21,616 bases of DNA from Clostridia bacterium BRH_c25 (lineage in GTDB: Bacteria > Bacillota_A > Clostridia > Lutisporales > Lutisporaceae). The notes beneath the pieces are model-generated. The model made no database searches. It saw nothing but the letters and a program-made list of their open reading frames with translations, and was not told the DNA's origin. Location: positions 1 through 21,616 of the forward strand of contig LOES01000099.1 of the NCBI GenBank assembly GCA_001515955.1, given 5' to 3'. A program made the translations under genes and the position numbers. Each line of letters begins with the position of its first letter. Position 1 is the first letter of the stretch. Below are positions 14,782-21,616 of this stretch, piece after piece.

Positions 14782-15552
14782 ATGCTAAACAATTCAATAA
14801 AGCAAAAATTAAAAAATGATGAAATTGTATTTGGAACCTTTTTCAAGATATATTCACCGGCTATGATAGAGATTATTGGAAAGCTTGGTTTTGACTTTAC
14901 CATTATCGACACTGAACACAATTCCCTAAACTATACGGAGGTTGAGAATTTAGTCCGTGCAGCAGACAGCGTTGGGATGTGCTCCATCATACGTACCCAG
15001 GATGATTCTGAGCCTACGATCCTACATGCTTTGGATACGGGTGCAGGAGGCATACAGGTACCTTCTCTTCACTCTGTTGATGAGGTCAAGGGTGTTATTG
15101 CAAAATCCAAGTATTTTCCTCTAGGCATGCGCGGATGGGGTAACGGGACTAGGGCAGGAGATTACGCTCTTGTAACCGCAAAGGAGTATCTGGAATATTC
15201 CAACGAAAACTCCATAATCATAATCCATATTGAAAATGTGGAAATGGTGGAGAAAATTGAAGAACTATGCCAGATTCCTTGTATTGATGTATTTTTCGTC
15301 GGACCGGGCGATTTGAGCCAATCCATGGGAAAACCTGGTCAAATCAATGATCCAGAGGTGGTTGCCAATGTAGAGAAAGTTATAACAACTGCCCGAAAAT
15401 ATGGAAAAAGTGTAGGAACTTATATTGCCAGCGAAGCATCAATGGAGAAGTATATAAAGCTTGGAGCAAGATACATTGTATGGAAGTCAGATATGGCGAT
15501 TTATGTAGAAGCTTTGAAGTCTGCCATTCAAAATTTAACTCGGTTCAGGTAG
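14782..15552 (+). CDS. HpcH/HpaI family class II aldolase
   Basis: A 256-residue TIM-barrel aldolase. FTIIDTEHNSLNY near 33-45 carries the catalytic base His, GAGGIQVPSLHS near 92-103 and MRGWGNGTRAG near 116-126 the substrate-binding Arg region, HIENVE near 152-157 the metal-binding Glu, and FFVGPGDLSQSMG near 175-187 the metal-binding Asp. Family enzymes reversibly cleave 4-hydroxy-2-oxo acids or 2-keto-3-deoxy sugar acids to pyruvate and an aldehyde, using Mg/Mn/Co. It is the last intact enzyme of the operon, 10 bases after the cupin gene, and probably performs the final cleavage of the pathway. GAGG lies upstream of the ATG. Confidence 0.92.
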   Translation: MLNNSIKQKLKNDEIVFGTFFKIYSPAMIEIIGKLGFDFTIIDTEHNSLNYTEVENLVRAADSVGMCSIIRTQDDSEPTILHALDTGAGGIQVPSLHSVDEVKGVIAKSKYFPLGMRGWGNGTRAGDYALVTAKEYLEYSNENSIIIIHIENVEMVEKIEELCQIPCIDVFFVGPGDLSQSMGKPGQINDPEVVANVEKVITTARKYGKSVGTYIASEASMEKYIKLGARYIVWKSDMAIYVEALKSAIQNLTRFR

Positions 15553-15597
15553 AAACCCCCACCCTTTGCATTGACTACCTGCTGCAGACTCTGCTAA

Positions 15598-15735
15598 AAG
15601 GTGGACTTGCCTTTTATAAAGTACGTAAAAGGCAAGTCCATAATAGCGGAGGCAGAGAGAATATTTGAACCGGTAGTCCGAGCCGGGTTGTATTTTATTC
15701 CCGGTGTTTATGTAGACATGCTCTTGAAAGTGTAG
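15598..15735 (+). pseudogene. Coding relic after the aldolase gene (C-terminal fragment)
   Basis: An open stretch reads KGKSIIAEAERIFEPVVRAG and then LYFIPGVYVDMLLKV before a TAG at 15733. Composition and residue pattern look like authentic protein, but no start codon with a ribosome binding site exists and the frame is closed by a stop at 15595. It may be the end of a deleted gene of the same operon. I could not assign a family. Confidence 0.4.
15602..15640. terminator. Perfect 15-base hairpin after the aldolase gene
   Basis: TGGACTTGCCTTTTA (15602-15616) and TAAAAGGCAAGTCCA (15626-15640) pair without mismatch around a 9-base loop, about 50 bases past the aldolase stop. No T tract follows in either direction, so it may protect the 3' end of the operon mRNA rather than terminate it. 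It overlaps the start of the coding relic. Confidence 0.5.
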
Positions 15736-15809
15736 GATAATATTAAAATCGACTGTCATATTTATATACATTTCCATTAGTTGCTACTCTATGAAGGCAA
15801 GTTGAATAA

Positions 15810-15890
15810 ACTGATGAGATGGTGGGTGTTGCAAAAAAATTATCCGGATTAGCGGCAGTTAAGACACTGGAAGAATCTATGAACATGTAA
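15810..15890 (+). pseudogene. Second coding relic before the GPH symporter
   Basis: After an in-frame TAA the plus strand reads EMVGVAKKLSGLAAVKTLEE and ends SMNM before a TAA at 15888. The pattern looks like a protein C-terminus, with an amphipathic helix, but no start with a ribosome site precedes it. It is probably a leftover of another lost gene. A perfect TATAAT follows at 15896 without a convincing -35 and could serve the symporter gene. Confidence 0.35.
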
Positions 15891-15931
15891 TGTATTATAA
15901 TTGATAATCAACGTAGAAATGGAGGATATAA

Positions 15932-17335
15932 ATGAAAAAGCCTTTAACGAAAACTATCAAGTATAGTTATGGTATTGCTCATTTTGGATATGCTCTTGCC
16001 AATAATATAGAACTTCTCTACTTCACATTTTTTTGCACAAATATAGCTAAATTTTCATTAGGGACAGTTGCATTAATTGGGAGTATAAGTGCAATTGCCA
16101 ATATTGCACTGACCCCGTTTTATGGAGCAATTATTGTGAAATCCAAACCCATGAGATGGGGCCGCTTCAGAAGCTGGATGGTTATAATGCCGCCTCTTGC
16201 AGCCATTTTTTTCGCTTTAGAATTCAGCAGAATAAGTTCATCGCAACTCATTTCCGCAATTATAGTAATCATCGGCACAGTAATGTTCGATCAGGTATAC
16301 AGCCTTGCAAGTGTTGCACATGATTCACTGGCTAACTATATCTCAAACAATGCTGAAGAGCGTGCATATATTTCAACCAGGCGAGGCGTATATATGTCGA
16401 TTGCGGGAATATTCAATTCTTATTTGGGCGCCCCGTTGGCAGCTCTTTTTGCAGTATGGGTGGGAGCAACATATGGTTATACATTGCTGGCGTTCACACT
16501 CTGTGTATTGATGACGCTAGCTTACTGGTTTACTGTAGGAATAACACGAGGATATGAGCCGGCAGGCGGTGATATGTCAGATTCCGAACAAGAAGCAATA
16601 GAAGAAGAAAAAAAAATTACTTTGCGTGAAATGTTTACTGCAGCAATGAAAAACAAAAACATACTGGCAATTATAGTGGCGGACTGCCTTCGCTATTTGA
16701 GCTACAATATCCTGATAGCTTCTGCAATATATTACTTTACTTATATAGCTCAAGACGCATCTCTGCAAATTTATTATTTATTATTCGGCGGCATCGTACA
16801 GTTGTTTGGATCATATTTAAGTACTGGTATCGCCAAAAGATTTTCTGCAAGAACATCACTAATAGTTGCAATGATCGCAGTAGGATGTTTGGAAATTCTA
16901 TGCAGATACTTGGGCTTTAATCTACCGGTCGCTTTCGCAGTTCTGATTATATACCGTTTATGCCATGGTTGCGCAATATCCTTAATTCCTGCGCTTATTG
17001 CCGATTGCGCTGAATATGAAAAATGGAAAAACAACTCTCCTGTTCCTTTTACCATAGGGATTATCGGCATTGCGCCAAAGATAGCTTCACTGCTTCGCTC
17101 ATGGATTATACCGGCTGTTTTAGCTATTGTAGGCTTTAATGCAAAGATTTCTCCGGCAGCAGCCTCACATACTTTTAAAATAGGCGTGCTCAATATGTTT
17201 ATGCTTATACCGGGATGCATGAGTATAGTATCAGGCTTGATATTATTATTTTTCTACAAACTCACGAAAGAAAAGCTTGATGAAATATCCCCAAATAATC
17301 CAGACTTTCAAGCAAAGACTTGGTTTGATACTTAA
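15932..17335 (+). CDS. GPH-family (MelB-like) sugar/uronide:cation symporter
   Basis: A 467-residue membrane protein with about twelve hydrophobic helices. The N-terminal KYSYGIAHFGYALANN and the loop SKPMRWGRFRSWMVIMPP are characteristic of the glycoside-pentoside-hexuronide:cation symporter family, as is LRYLSYNILIASAIYYF at the start of the second half. The ATG has GGAGG at good spacing. It lies 380 bases after the aldolase gene, separated by coding relics and a strong hairpin, so it may be transcribed on its own. It could import a glycoside or uronate feeding the same pathway. Confidence 0.9.
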   Translation: MKKPLTKTIKYSYGIAHFGYALANNIELLYFTFFCTNIAKFSLGTVALIGSISAIANIALTPFYGAIIVKSKPMRWGRFRSWMVIMPPLAAIFFALEFSRISSSQLISAIIVIIGTVMFDQVYSLASVAHDSLANYISNNAEERAYISTRRGVYMSIAGIFNSYLGAPLAALFAVWVGATYGYTLLAFTLCVLMTLAYWFTVGITRGYEPAGGDMSDSEQEAIEEEKKITLREMFTAAMKNKNILAIIVADCLRYLSYNILIASAIYYFTYIAQDASLQIYYLLFGGIVQLFGSYLSTGIAKRFSARTSLIVAMIAVGCLEILCRYLGFNLPVAFAVLIIYRLCHGCAISLIPALIADCAEYEKWKNNSPVPFTIGIIGIAPKIASLLRSWIIPAVLAIVGFNAKISPAAASHTFKIGVLNMFMLIPGCMSIVSGLILLFFYKLTKEKLDEISPNNPDFQAKTWFDT

Positions 17336-17619
17336 CCATTAAATCAGGTAATGTAACATTGACTCTAAGTAAATTATTCATTTAGTATAAAAAGTCTTAA
17401 TTATAATTTACAATATCATTAAGCAATTTAACATGTAGTTATTTTATTGTTAACACTTATGCAGTATAATGGTAATGTAGGAGATACATAAATACTTTCC
17501 CCTTCCCCTCTTATTGTGTAACTACGAGCTCTGCGCTAAATTTTTTAATAGAGGCAGACCTAAGTTTTCATTAGTCTTTCTTTTTATTACATTCACTATA
17601 ATATATATGAGAGGTTATT

Positions 17620-18030
17620 ATGAATAGAGACAACATAAGAATTGCCCTGATCGCACATGACAACAAGAAGATTGATTTGTTGGAATGGGCAAAATATAAT
17701 AAAGATACACTTTCCAAGCATGAATTGTTTGCGACCGGTACAACAGGCCGGATTCTCTCAACAGAGCTTTCACTTGATATACACCGGTTTGAAAGTGGCC
17801 CTATGGGTGGAGACCTGCAGATTGGTGCAAAAATAGTTGAAGGAGAAATCAACTTTGTTATATTCTTCTGGGATCCAATGGAACCACAACCGCATGACGT
17901 CGATGTGAAAGCTTTACTAAGGATCGCAGCTTTATATAATATACCGATCGCATGCAACCGCGCGACAGCGGATTTCCTTATTTCATCATCCCTGATGCCA
18001 AAAGAATATGATATAGCACTCAACCAATAA
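17620..18030 (+). CDS. mgsA: Methylglyoxal synthase
   Basis: A 136-residue enzyme converting dihydroxyacetone phosphate to methylglyoxal and phosphate, a bypass that relieves sugar-phosphate stress. Family residues are all present: IAHDNKK (His13), ATGTTGRIL phosphate loop at 38-46, GPMGGDLQIG with catalytic Asp65, QPHDVDVKALLRIA with His92 and Asp95, and NRATADFLISS near the C-terminus. It is slightly shorter than the 152-residue E. coli enzyme. A perfect TATAAT at 17597 lies so close to the ATG that the leader would be about ten bases. It is monocistronic, ended by the hairpin at 18092-18117. The preceding 284 bases are A+T-rich with no gene seen. Confidence 0.96.
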   Translation: MNRDNIRIALIAHDNKKIDLLEWAKYNKDTLSKHELFATGTTGRILSTELSLDIHRFESGPMGGDLQIGAKIVEGEINFVIFFWDPMEPQPHDVDVKALLRIAALYNIPIACNRATADFLISSSLMPKEYDIALNQ

Positions 18031-18091
18031 GGACAATCAGCTCTATGAATATCACTTTCCGTATTATAACGTAAGCAAGCAAAATAATGAT

Positions 18092-18117
18092 AAGCAGAAG
18101 GAACCGTCCTTCTGCTT
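18092..18117. terminator. Bidirectional terminator between mgsA and the lipoprotein gene
   Basis: AAGCAGAAGGA (18092-18102) and TCCTTCTGCTT (18107-18117) form a perfect 11-base stem around the tetraloop ACCG, between two converging genes. T-rich tracts are only moderate on either side. Confidence 0.65.
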
Positions 18118-18133
18118 TAAATGCTTTAAATAT

Positions 18134-18703
18134 CTATTTGTTAACTCCTTTATACAGGAACTCAACTTCTCCGCCAAGCATATTGCAGTACTCCATTAGC
18201 TGCAGAGTACGTTTGCGTATCCTTTCCTTTTCCGCCATTACAAGCTGAACCCTTCCTTGAGATCCTAGCCCCAGATTCTCCCATGTCTCTAAAACAAACG
18301 CTGATTCGTTAGTATGGAACTGTAACCAGACTTTCTGAGCCTCAAGCAGCTTTTTCTGTTCCGCTTCATTAAGCTCTTTAATGAGTTTATTATAAGTGTT
18401 ATTCAATTCCTTATCCCATAATTCTTTATACCTGCTCTCCAATTCGACCCAACCTTGAGTGCTGAATTCAGGTGATTTCTGAAAGTTGGCTGATTCAGTA
18501 TTATAATCCCTATCAATTTTATTGTCCTTCACAAGACTGGAGAAGCCTTCATCTGCCATCTGATATTGCCCGTAATAGGAATCTACAGGCTGTTCCGTAC
18601 TGTTTAGCTTCGGCTCATCCCCTGAATTGGCGCCCGTGTTGGTGCAAGCAAGCAGGGAAACGCTTAATACTAAAATTAAAACAAGTAATAATAACCTTTT
18701 CAC
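18134..18703 (-). CDS. DUF1311/LprI-like lipoprotein
   Basis: A 189-residue predicted lipoprotein. The signal peptide MKRLLLLVLILVLSVSLLAC ends in a lipobox with Cys20. After a linker of low complexity, the C-terminal domain shows the DUF1311 pattern: LWDKELNNTYNKLIKELNEA, then KLLEAQKVWLQFHTNE. This domain is known from LprI-type lysozyme inhibitors and many uncharacterised exported proteins. The start is GTG, chosen because AGGAGG lies just upstream and the signal peptide begins there; the frame stays open further upstream but has no ribosome site. The paired cysteines common in some family members are not evident. Confidence 0.8.
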   Translation of the reverse strand: MKRLLLLVLILVLSVSLLACTNTGANSGDEPKLNSTEQPVDSYYGQYQMADEGFSSLVKDNKIDRDYNTESANFQKSPEFSTQGWVELESRYKELWDKELNNTYNKLIKELNEAEQKKLLEAQKVWLQFHTNESAFVLETWENLGLGSQGRVQLVMAEKERIRKRTLQLMEYCNMLGGEVEFLYKGVNK

Positions 18704-18871
18704 TGATTTCCTCCTGACTATCTGTTTTTCATTTCTTTGACGTAAGCAATGTTGATTTAGTTCCATCACACAAGAGGCTTCCCAAGCATCCAAAAAATAA
18801 ATAATAATCGAGCTTTGATAATGATTGATTCTAATTTCATTATATTCCATATTATTACATCAGTAAACAAA

Positions 18872-18901
18872 ATAGAAGATAGCTTATTACCTATCTTCTA
18901 T
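18872..18901 (-). terminator. Intrinsic terminator for the 19039-19359 gene
   Basis: ATAGAAGATAG (18872-18882) and CTATCTTCTAT (18891-18901) pair perfectly over 11 bases with an 8-base loop. On the minus strand the stem is followed by TTTGTTT. It lies beyond the dispersed repeat and about 140 bases past the stop of the gene. Confidence 0.6.
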
Positions 18902-18936
18902 CATCAAAATCTATTATTGTATGCGTTTATCTAAAT

Positions 18937-18994
18937 AATATCCGAAGGTATACTGGTACTCTTGCATCATACCTCAAAAAGCTTGCATATTGGT
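18937..18994 (-). repeat. 58-base dispersed repeat, copy B
   Basis: Aligned without gaps to 10215-10272, it differs at about 8 of 58 positions; blocks such as TTGCATCATACCT and CTTGCATATTGGT are identical or nearly so. It sits about 45 bases past the stop of a minus-strand gene, in the same orientation and relative position as copy A. Confidence 0.8.
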
Positions 18995-19038
18995 CCTATA
19001 CCCTACAACCCTGACACTTTACACCTGCGCTCAGATTA

Positions 19039-19359
19039 TTAAGCTCCAATTTTGTACATATACTCCTTGTAGCTAATTCCACCGATGCTTTTTATAGACA
19101 CTGTGGAGCTGGGAAATAATGTTTCTATGATTTTTTTGCATCTTTTTACTGTAAACAGCTTTACTGTGTTTATTTGAATTGAAAGAAGCCTTTCATTTTC
19201 ATCAACGTGAAGTATTAATGCATTAATACTCAAGTAATCAAAACATTCAAGCAGTTCTCTTAGCTGGTATTGCTTAACGACACTAGAAAATATGACATCA
19301 ATCTTTGAATTCCTGCTGTTGAGTATAATATCTGTTTTCTGTTGTACTAAACTAAACAT
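19039..19359 (-). CDS. Unrecognised 106-residue protein
   Basis: A small soluble protein with no signal peptide or membrane helix. It begins MFSLVQQKTDIILNSRNSKI and has alternating hydrophobic strands (SINALILHVDE, LLSIQINTVKLFT) followed by a basic patch (VKRCKKIIETLF), suggesting a small alpha/beta fold. The ATG at 19359 has GGAAGGAG at good spacing, so the gene is very probably real; an upstream in-frame start lacks this. It is divergent from the arginine-deiminase-like gene over 185 bases and has its own terminator. I do not recognise a family. Confidence 0.65.
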   Translation of the reverse strand: MFSLVQQKTDIILNSRNSKIDVIFSSVVKQYQLRELLECFDYLSINALILHVDENERLLSIQINTVKLFTVKRCKKIIETLFPSSTVSIKSIGGISYKEYMYKIGA

Positions 19360-19544
19360 AATATATCTCCTTCCAACCAAATACTTTATTATTCCATATG
19401 ATAATAATACACCAACATTGTTAAATACATTTTAACCTGAGGTAAAGTATCGGTTAAAGCAGTTTTTGTCTAAACATTAGGTATTCAGTCAATGAGCAGC
19501 ATAGGGGTATAACTAATGTAATATATTATTGCCATACTATTAAT

Positions 19545-20513
19545 ATGACAGGTGAAAGGAGTTTGTTGTATTTGGGCAAAATATTTATGTATCCCACTGA
19601 AAACAAGTTTGGAATTGATGAATTTCGTAGGTTAAAGAAGGTATTGGCTCATAGACCGGATACCTCAATAAGGTTAATAACCAAAGACAATTATAAATAT
19701 TTCCTCTTTGAATTCCAACCTGATGTTGACGAATATCTCCAGGAACATAACAAATACTCTCATCTATTAAAATCACATAACGTTGAAGTATATGAACTTT
19801 CACAGTATGTTCATCGCAATAGCGATTTGCTTAATCGTCTCCCCAACCTTGCATATATGCACGACATAGCAGTTGCTAGCAAGCATGGCGCTATACTGTC
19901 CAAGATGTCTTCGGGAGGACGACAGCACGAAGAGCTTGTTGTGAGGGAAGCTTTTCAAAACATGGGAATGCCTATCCTTTATGAGTTTAGTGAAGGAGAC
20001 CAATTTGAAAGTTTTCTTATATTATCTTCTCAAACTATTTTTATAGCAAATACCGAACGTCATAGTGCAAACTCTATTAAAAAATTTATTCAATTTATGC
20101 TTGGGTATTATGAGGAAATAATATATGTTGAGGTGCCGCAGGAACGAAGATTCATGCATGCCGATATGTTCTGCAGCAGAATGACTCAAAATCTTATAAT
20201 AGCGTACCTGCCTGCCTTTCTGAAAAGCTGGCATATAACCCATAAAGGCCAAGAAGAGATAGATTTTAAGCAATTTATGAAAAGCAGGATGATAGATATC
20301 ATTTCAATTTCTGATGATGAGCAGCGGAAATGGGGTTGCTCATTTGTCGCTCTTGAACCTGGGGTTATTATTAATTATGATATATCACTCAACCAACAAA
20401 CTATAAATACTCTTGAACATGAGGGTATCAAGTTCATTCATTTTCATCCGGAAGCGCTCCTGGCAGGCGGTGGAAGCTTGAGGTGCCTTACATTTAAGAT
20501 GTGGAGAGAGTAG
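19545..20513 (+). CDS. Arginine deiminase / amidinotransferase superfamily protein
   Basis: About 322 residues with the pentein-fold motifs of arginine deiminases (PF02274). FRRLKKVLAHRP near the N-terminus matches the usual opening, followed by NRLPNLAYMHD (Asp in the TRDP position), a Glu-Gly-Asp in FSEGDQFES, FMHADMF with the catalytic His, and the C-terminal AGGGSLRCLTF with the nucleophile Cys. The canonical TRDP arginine is missing (YMHD), and the protein is shorter than the roughly 410-residue deiminases, lacking the helical insert. Whether it hydrolyses arginine is therefore uncertain. The start is unclear: AGGTGAAAGGAG lies inside the first codons, so a TTG at 19572 may be the true start. 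Confidence 0.8.
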   Translation: MTGERSLLYLGKIFMYPTENKFGIDEFRRLKKVLAHRPDTSIRLITKDNYKYFLFEFQPDVDEYLQEHNKYSHLLKSHNVEVYELSQYVHRNSDLLNRLPNLAYMHDIAVASKHGAILSKMSSGGRQHEELVVREAFQNMGMPILYEFSEGDQFESFLILSSQTIFIANTERHSANSIKKFIQFMLGYYEEIIYVEVPQERRFMHADMFCSRMTQNLIIAYLPAFLKSWHITHKGQEEIDFKQFMKSRMIDIISISDDEQRKWGCSFVALEPGVIINYDISLNQQTINTLEHEGIKFIHFHPEALLAGGGSLRCLTFKMWRE

Positions 20514-20524
20514 TACTTTTATCG

Positions 20525-20785
20525 TCAAGTCCTCACCATAGCCAACGTATATGAATTCATATCTCTAATAAAAATGTTATCCAAGCCAAGAATCTTCAAT
20601 ATATTGCCCACATGTTGAAGTGTTGGACGTATTGTTCCCTGGTATCCCGGTATATCTGCCGGAAGTGGCTGGTTCGCCAAAAGGTAAAGTGATGTGTCGT
20701 AAAACAGCACATCACTTATAAACATTTCCGATTTCTTTTGCCAGTTACTATTATCCCCATAGCCACAACTGTACAAAGGTATCAA
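20525..20785 (-). CDS. Unrecognised small protein or gene remnant downstream of nrdJ
   Basis: The minus strand encodes about 86 residues from a TTG, and the frame is open 13 codons further upstream to a TAA. The text (VLFYDTSLYLLANQPLPADI, then IRPTLQHVGNILKILGLDNI) has the feel of genuine protein. No ribosome binding site precedes a plausible start, so it may be the end of a decayed gene. It lies about 70 bases beyond the nrdJ stop and converges on the deiminase-like gene with 11 bases between stops. No function assigned. Confidence 0.4.
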   Translation of the reverse strand: MIPLYSCGYGDNSNWQKKSEMFISDVLFYDTSLYLLANQPLPADIPGYQGTIRPTLQHVGNILKILGLDNIFIRDMNSYTLAMVRT

Positions 20786-20855
20786 ATCTACAAGGCGGTT
20801 AGCCTTATTTATGGATATAGTTTACTGTAATCTACAAATGTAATATGCAACGGAA

Positions 20856-21616
20856 CTAATTACACTTCGAATACCCACAATTCCTGCAGATCACACAGCC
20901 ACCTTCGTGCTGTATTGTGTTGCCGCACTCGGGGCAGTTCTTCATGTTATTGTCGGAGTTTTGGAAAGCATTATATTCTATTTTGCTGTCTTCCACTGTG
21001 GCAGCATGGCATGGGGTTGCACAGAGGGAACAGTTTCCTATGCAGCTGCTTCTCTCCTCAATTTCAACTGCAAGCTCATCCATTGTTTTTATATCCTTAT
21101 GCTCCATATTGAATTTCATATATTTTTCTAGGGCTCTTCCTATTGCATCCGGACAGGACAGCACCTTAAGATCCTTCTGTCTCAATGTAGAGTGACATCT
21201 TATACCTCTAAGCTGCTCTATTATCTCATTTATATCCACCCCCGCTCTCAGGGCTATTGAGATAAGGCGGCTGGTTGCTTCGGACTGACTTGGGCAGCCC
21301 CCTGCTCTTCCGAGGTTTGTAAATACCTCGCATATACCATTCTCATCGGAGTTCACAGTTATATAAAGATTCCCGCAGCCTATTTTGACCTTTTCGGTAA
21401 TTCCTATCGTCACTTCCGGTCTGGTTCTTGGCATAAGAGTCTCGGAAGCTGGAGCAGTCACTGCCGCTTCTTCCTTTTTATCCTTATTGACCGAGCCGAT
21501 ATTCAAGACTTGGGATTCACGGCTGCCGTCCCTGTATATTGTTACACCCTTGCAGCCCATTTTGTAAGCCATCATATAGACCTCGCTTACATCTTCCTTG
21601 GTGGCTGAGTTGGAAA
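20856..21616 (-). CDS. nrdJ: Vitamin B12-dependent ribonucleotide reductase, C-terminal part (5' end outside window)
   Basis: About 253 residues of the C-terminus are present; the frame is open to the window edge (EDVSEVYMMAYKMGCKGVTIYRDGSR). The TSCPD domain follows a variable linker: GCGNLYITVNSDENG, then EVFTNLGRAGGCPSQSEATS and LRGIRC. The end is a cysteine-rich tail, CPECGNTIQHEGGCVICRNCG, the zinc-ribbon-like and redox-active region that re-reduces the active site in class II enzymes. The enzyme makes deoxyribonucleotides with adenosylcobalamin and works with or without oxygen. The catalytic barrel lies outside the window. Confidence 0.93.
   Translation of the reverse strand, partial: SNSATKEDVSEVYMMAYKMGCKGVTIYRDGSRESQVLNIGSVNKDKKEEAAVTAPASETLMPRTRPEVTIGITEKVKIGCGNLYITVNSDENGICEVFTNLGRAGGCPSQSEATSRLISIALRAGVDINEIIEQLRGIRCHSTLRQKDLKVLSCPDAIGRALEKYMKFNMEHKDIKTMDELAVEIEERSSCIGNCSLCATPCHAATVEDSKIEYNAFQNSDNNMKNCPECGNTIQHEGGCVICRNCGYSKCN

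Noticed and set aside
15535..15777. Minus-strand open frame across the hairpin after the aldolase gene
   Set aside because: Lacks a ribosome site, includes both hairpin arms, and the plus-strand reading looks more like protein.
18704..18850. N-terminal extension of the lipoprotein gene
   Set aside because: No ribosome site for the longer start, whereas the GTG at 18703 has AGGAGG and begins a proper signal peptide.
19585..20273. Minus-strand open frames over the deiminase-like gene
   Set aside because: They are antisense to a gene with conserved catalytic motifs and have no supporting signals.

Overview
The window looks like a chromosomal segment from a low-G+C Gram-positive anaerobe of the class Clostridia. 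Three things suggest this: A+T-rich intergenic DNA with strong AGGAGG-type ribosome binding sites, two lipoproteins with Gram-positive style lipoboxes, and a B12-dependent ribonucleotide reductase beside an arginine-deiminase-like gene. No genus can be fixed from sequence alone. I see no rRNA, tRNA, CRISPR array or prophage.

Left end (1-1815): a G+C-rich block that I read as the 5' part of a group II intron on the minus strand. It abuts a DedA-family membrane protein gene. About 830 bases without an intact gene follow, holding two hairpins, a copy of a 17-base inverted repeat and a possible transposase relic.

First module (1816-10060): a long minus-strand operon in the order solute-binding lipoprotein, creatininase-family amidohydrolase, two Opp/Dpp permeases, two Opp/Dpp ATPases and a PuuD-like class I amidotransferase-fold hydrolase. 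A divergent RpiR/SIS-domain regulator sits at its head. The gene content suggests import of a peptide-like or amide-bonded compound followed by hydrolysis in the cytoplasm. The substrate is unknown. Between the two ATPase genes lies a four-segment set of mutually exclusive stems resembling a transcription attenuator.

Second module (10334-17335): a PAS-AAA+-HTH sigma-54 activator is divergent from an operon of MFS transporter, DUF6282-type metal hydrolase, cupin and HpcH/HpaI aldolase, followed by a GPH-type sugar or uronide symporter. A textbook -24/-12 promoter and an 11-base-arm palindrome about 170 bases upstream (a likely activator site) lie in the divergent gap. The genes outline an uncharacterised catabolic route probably ending in a retro-aldol cleavage. 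Short coding relics flank the operon on both sides, so it appears to have lost genes.

Right end (17620-21616): methylglyoxal synthase, a DUF1311/LprI-like lipoprotein, an unrecognised 106-residue protein divergent from an arginine-deiminase-superfamily enzyme, a small unrecognised reading frame, and the C-terminal part of nrdJ running off the window. A 58-base dispersed repeat lies just past the stop codons of two unrelated minus-strand genes.
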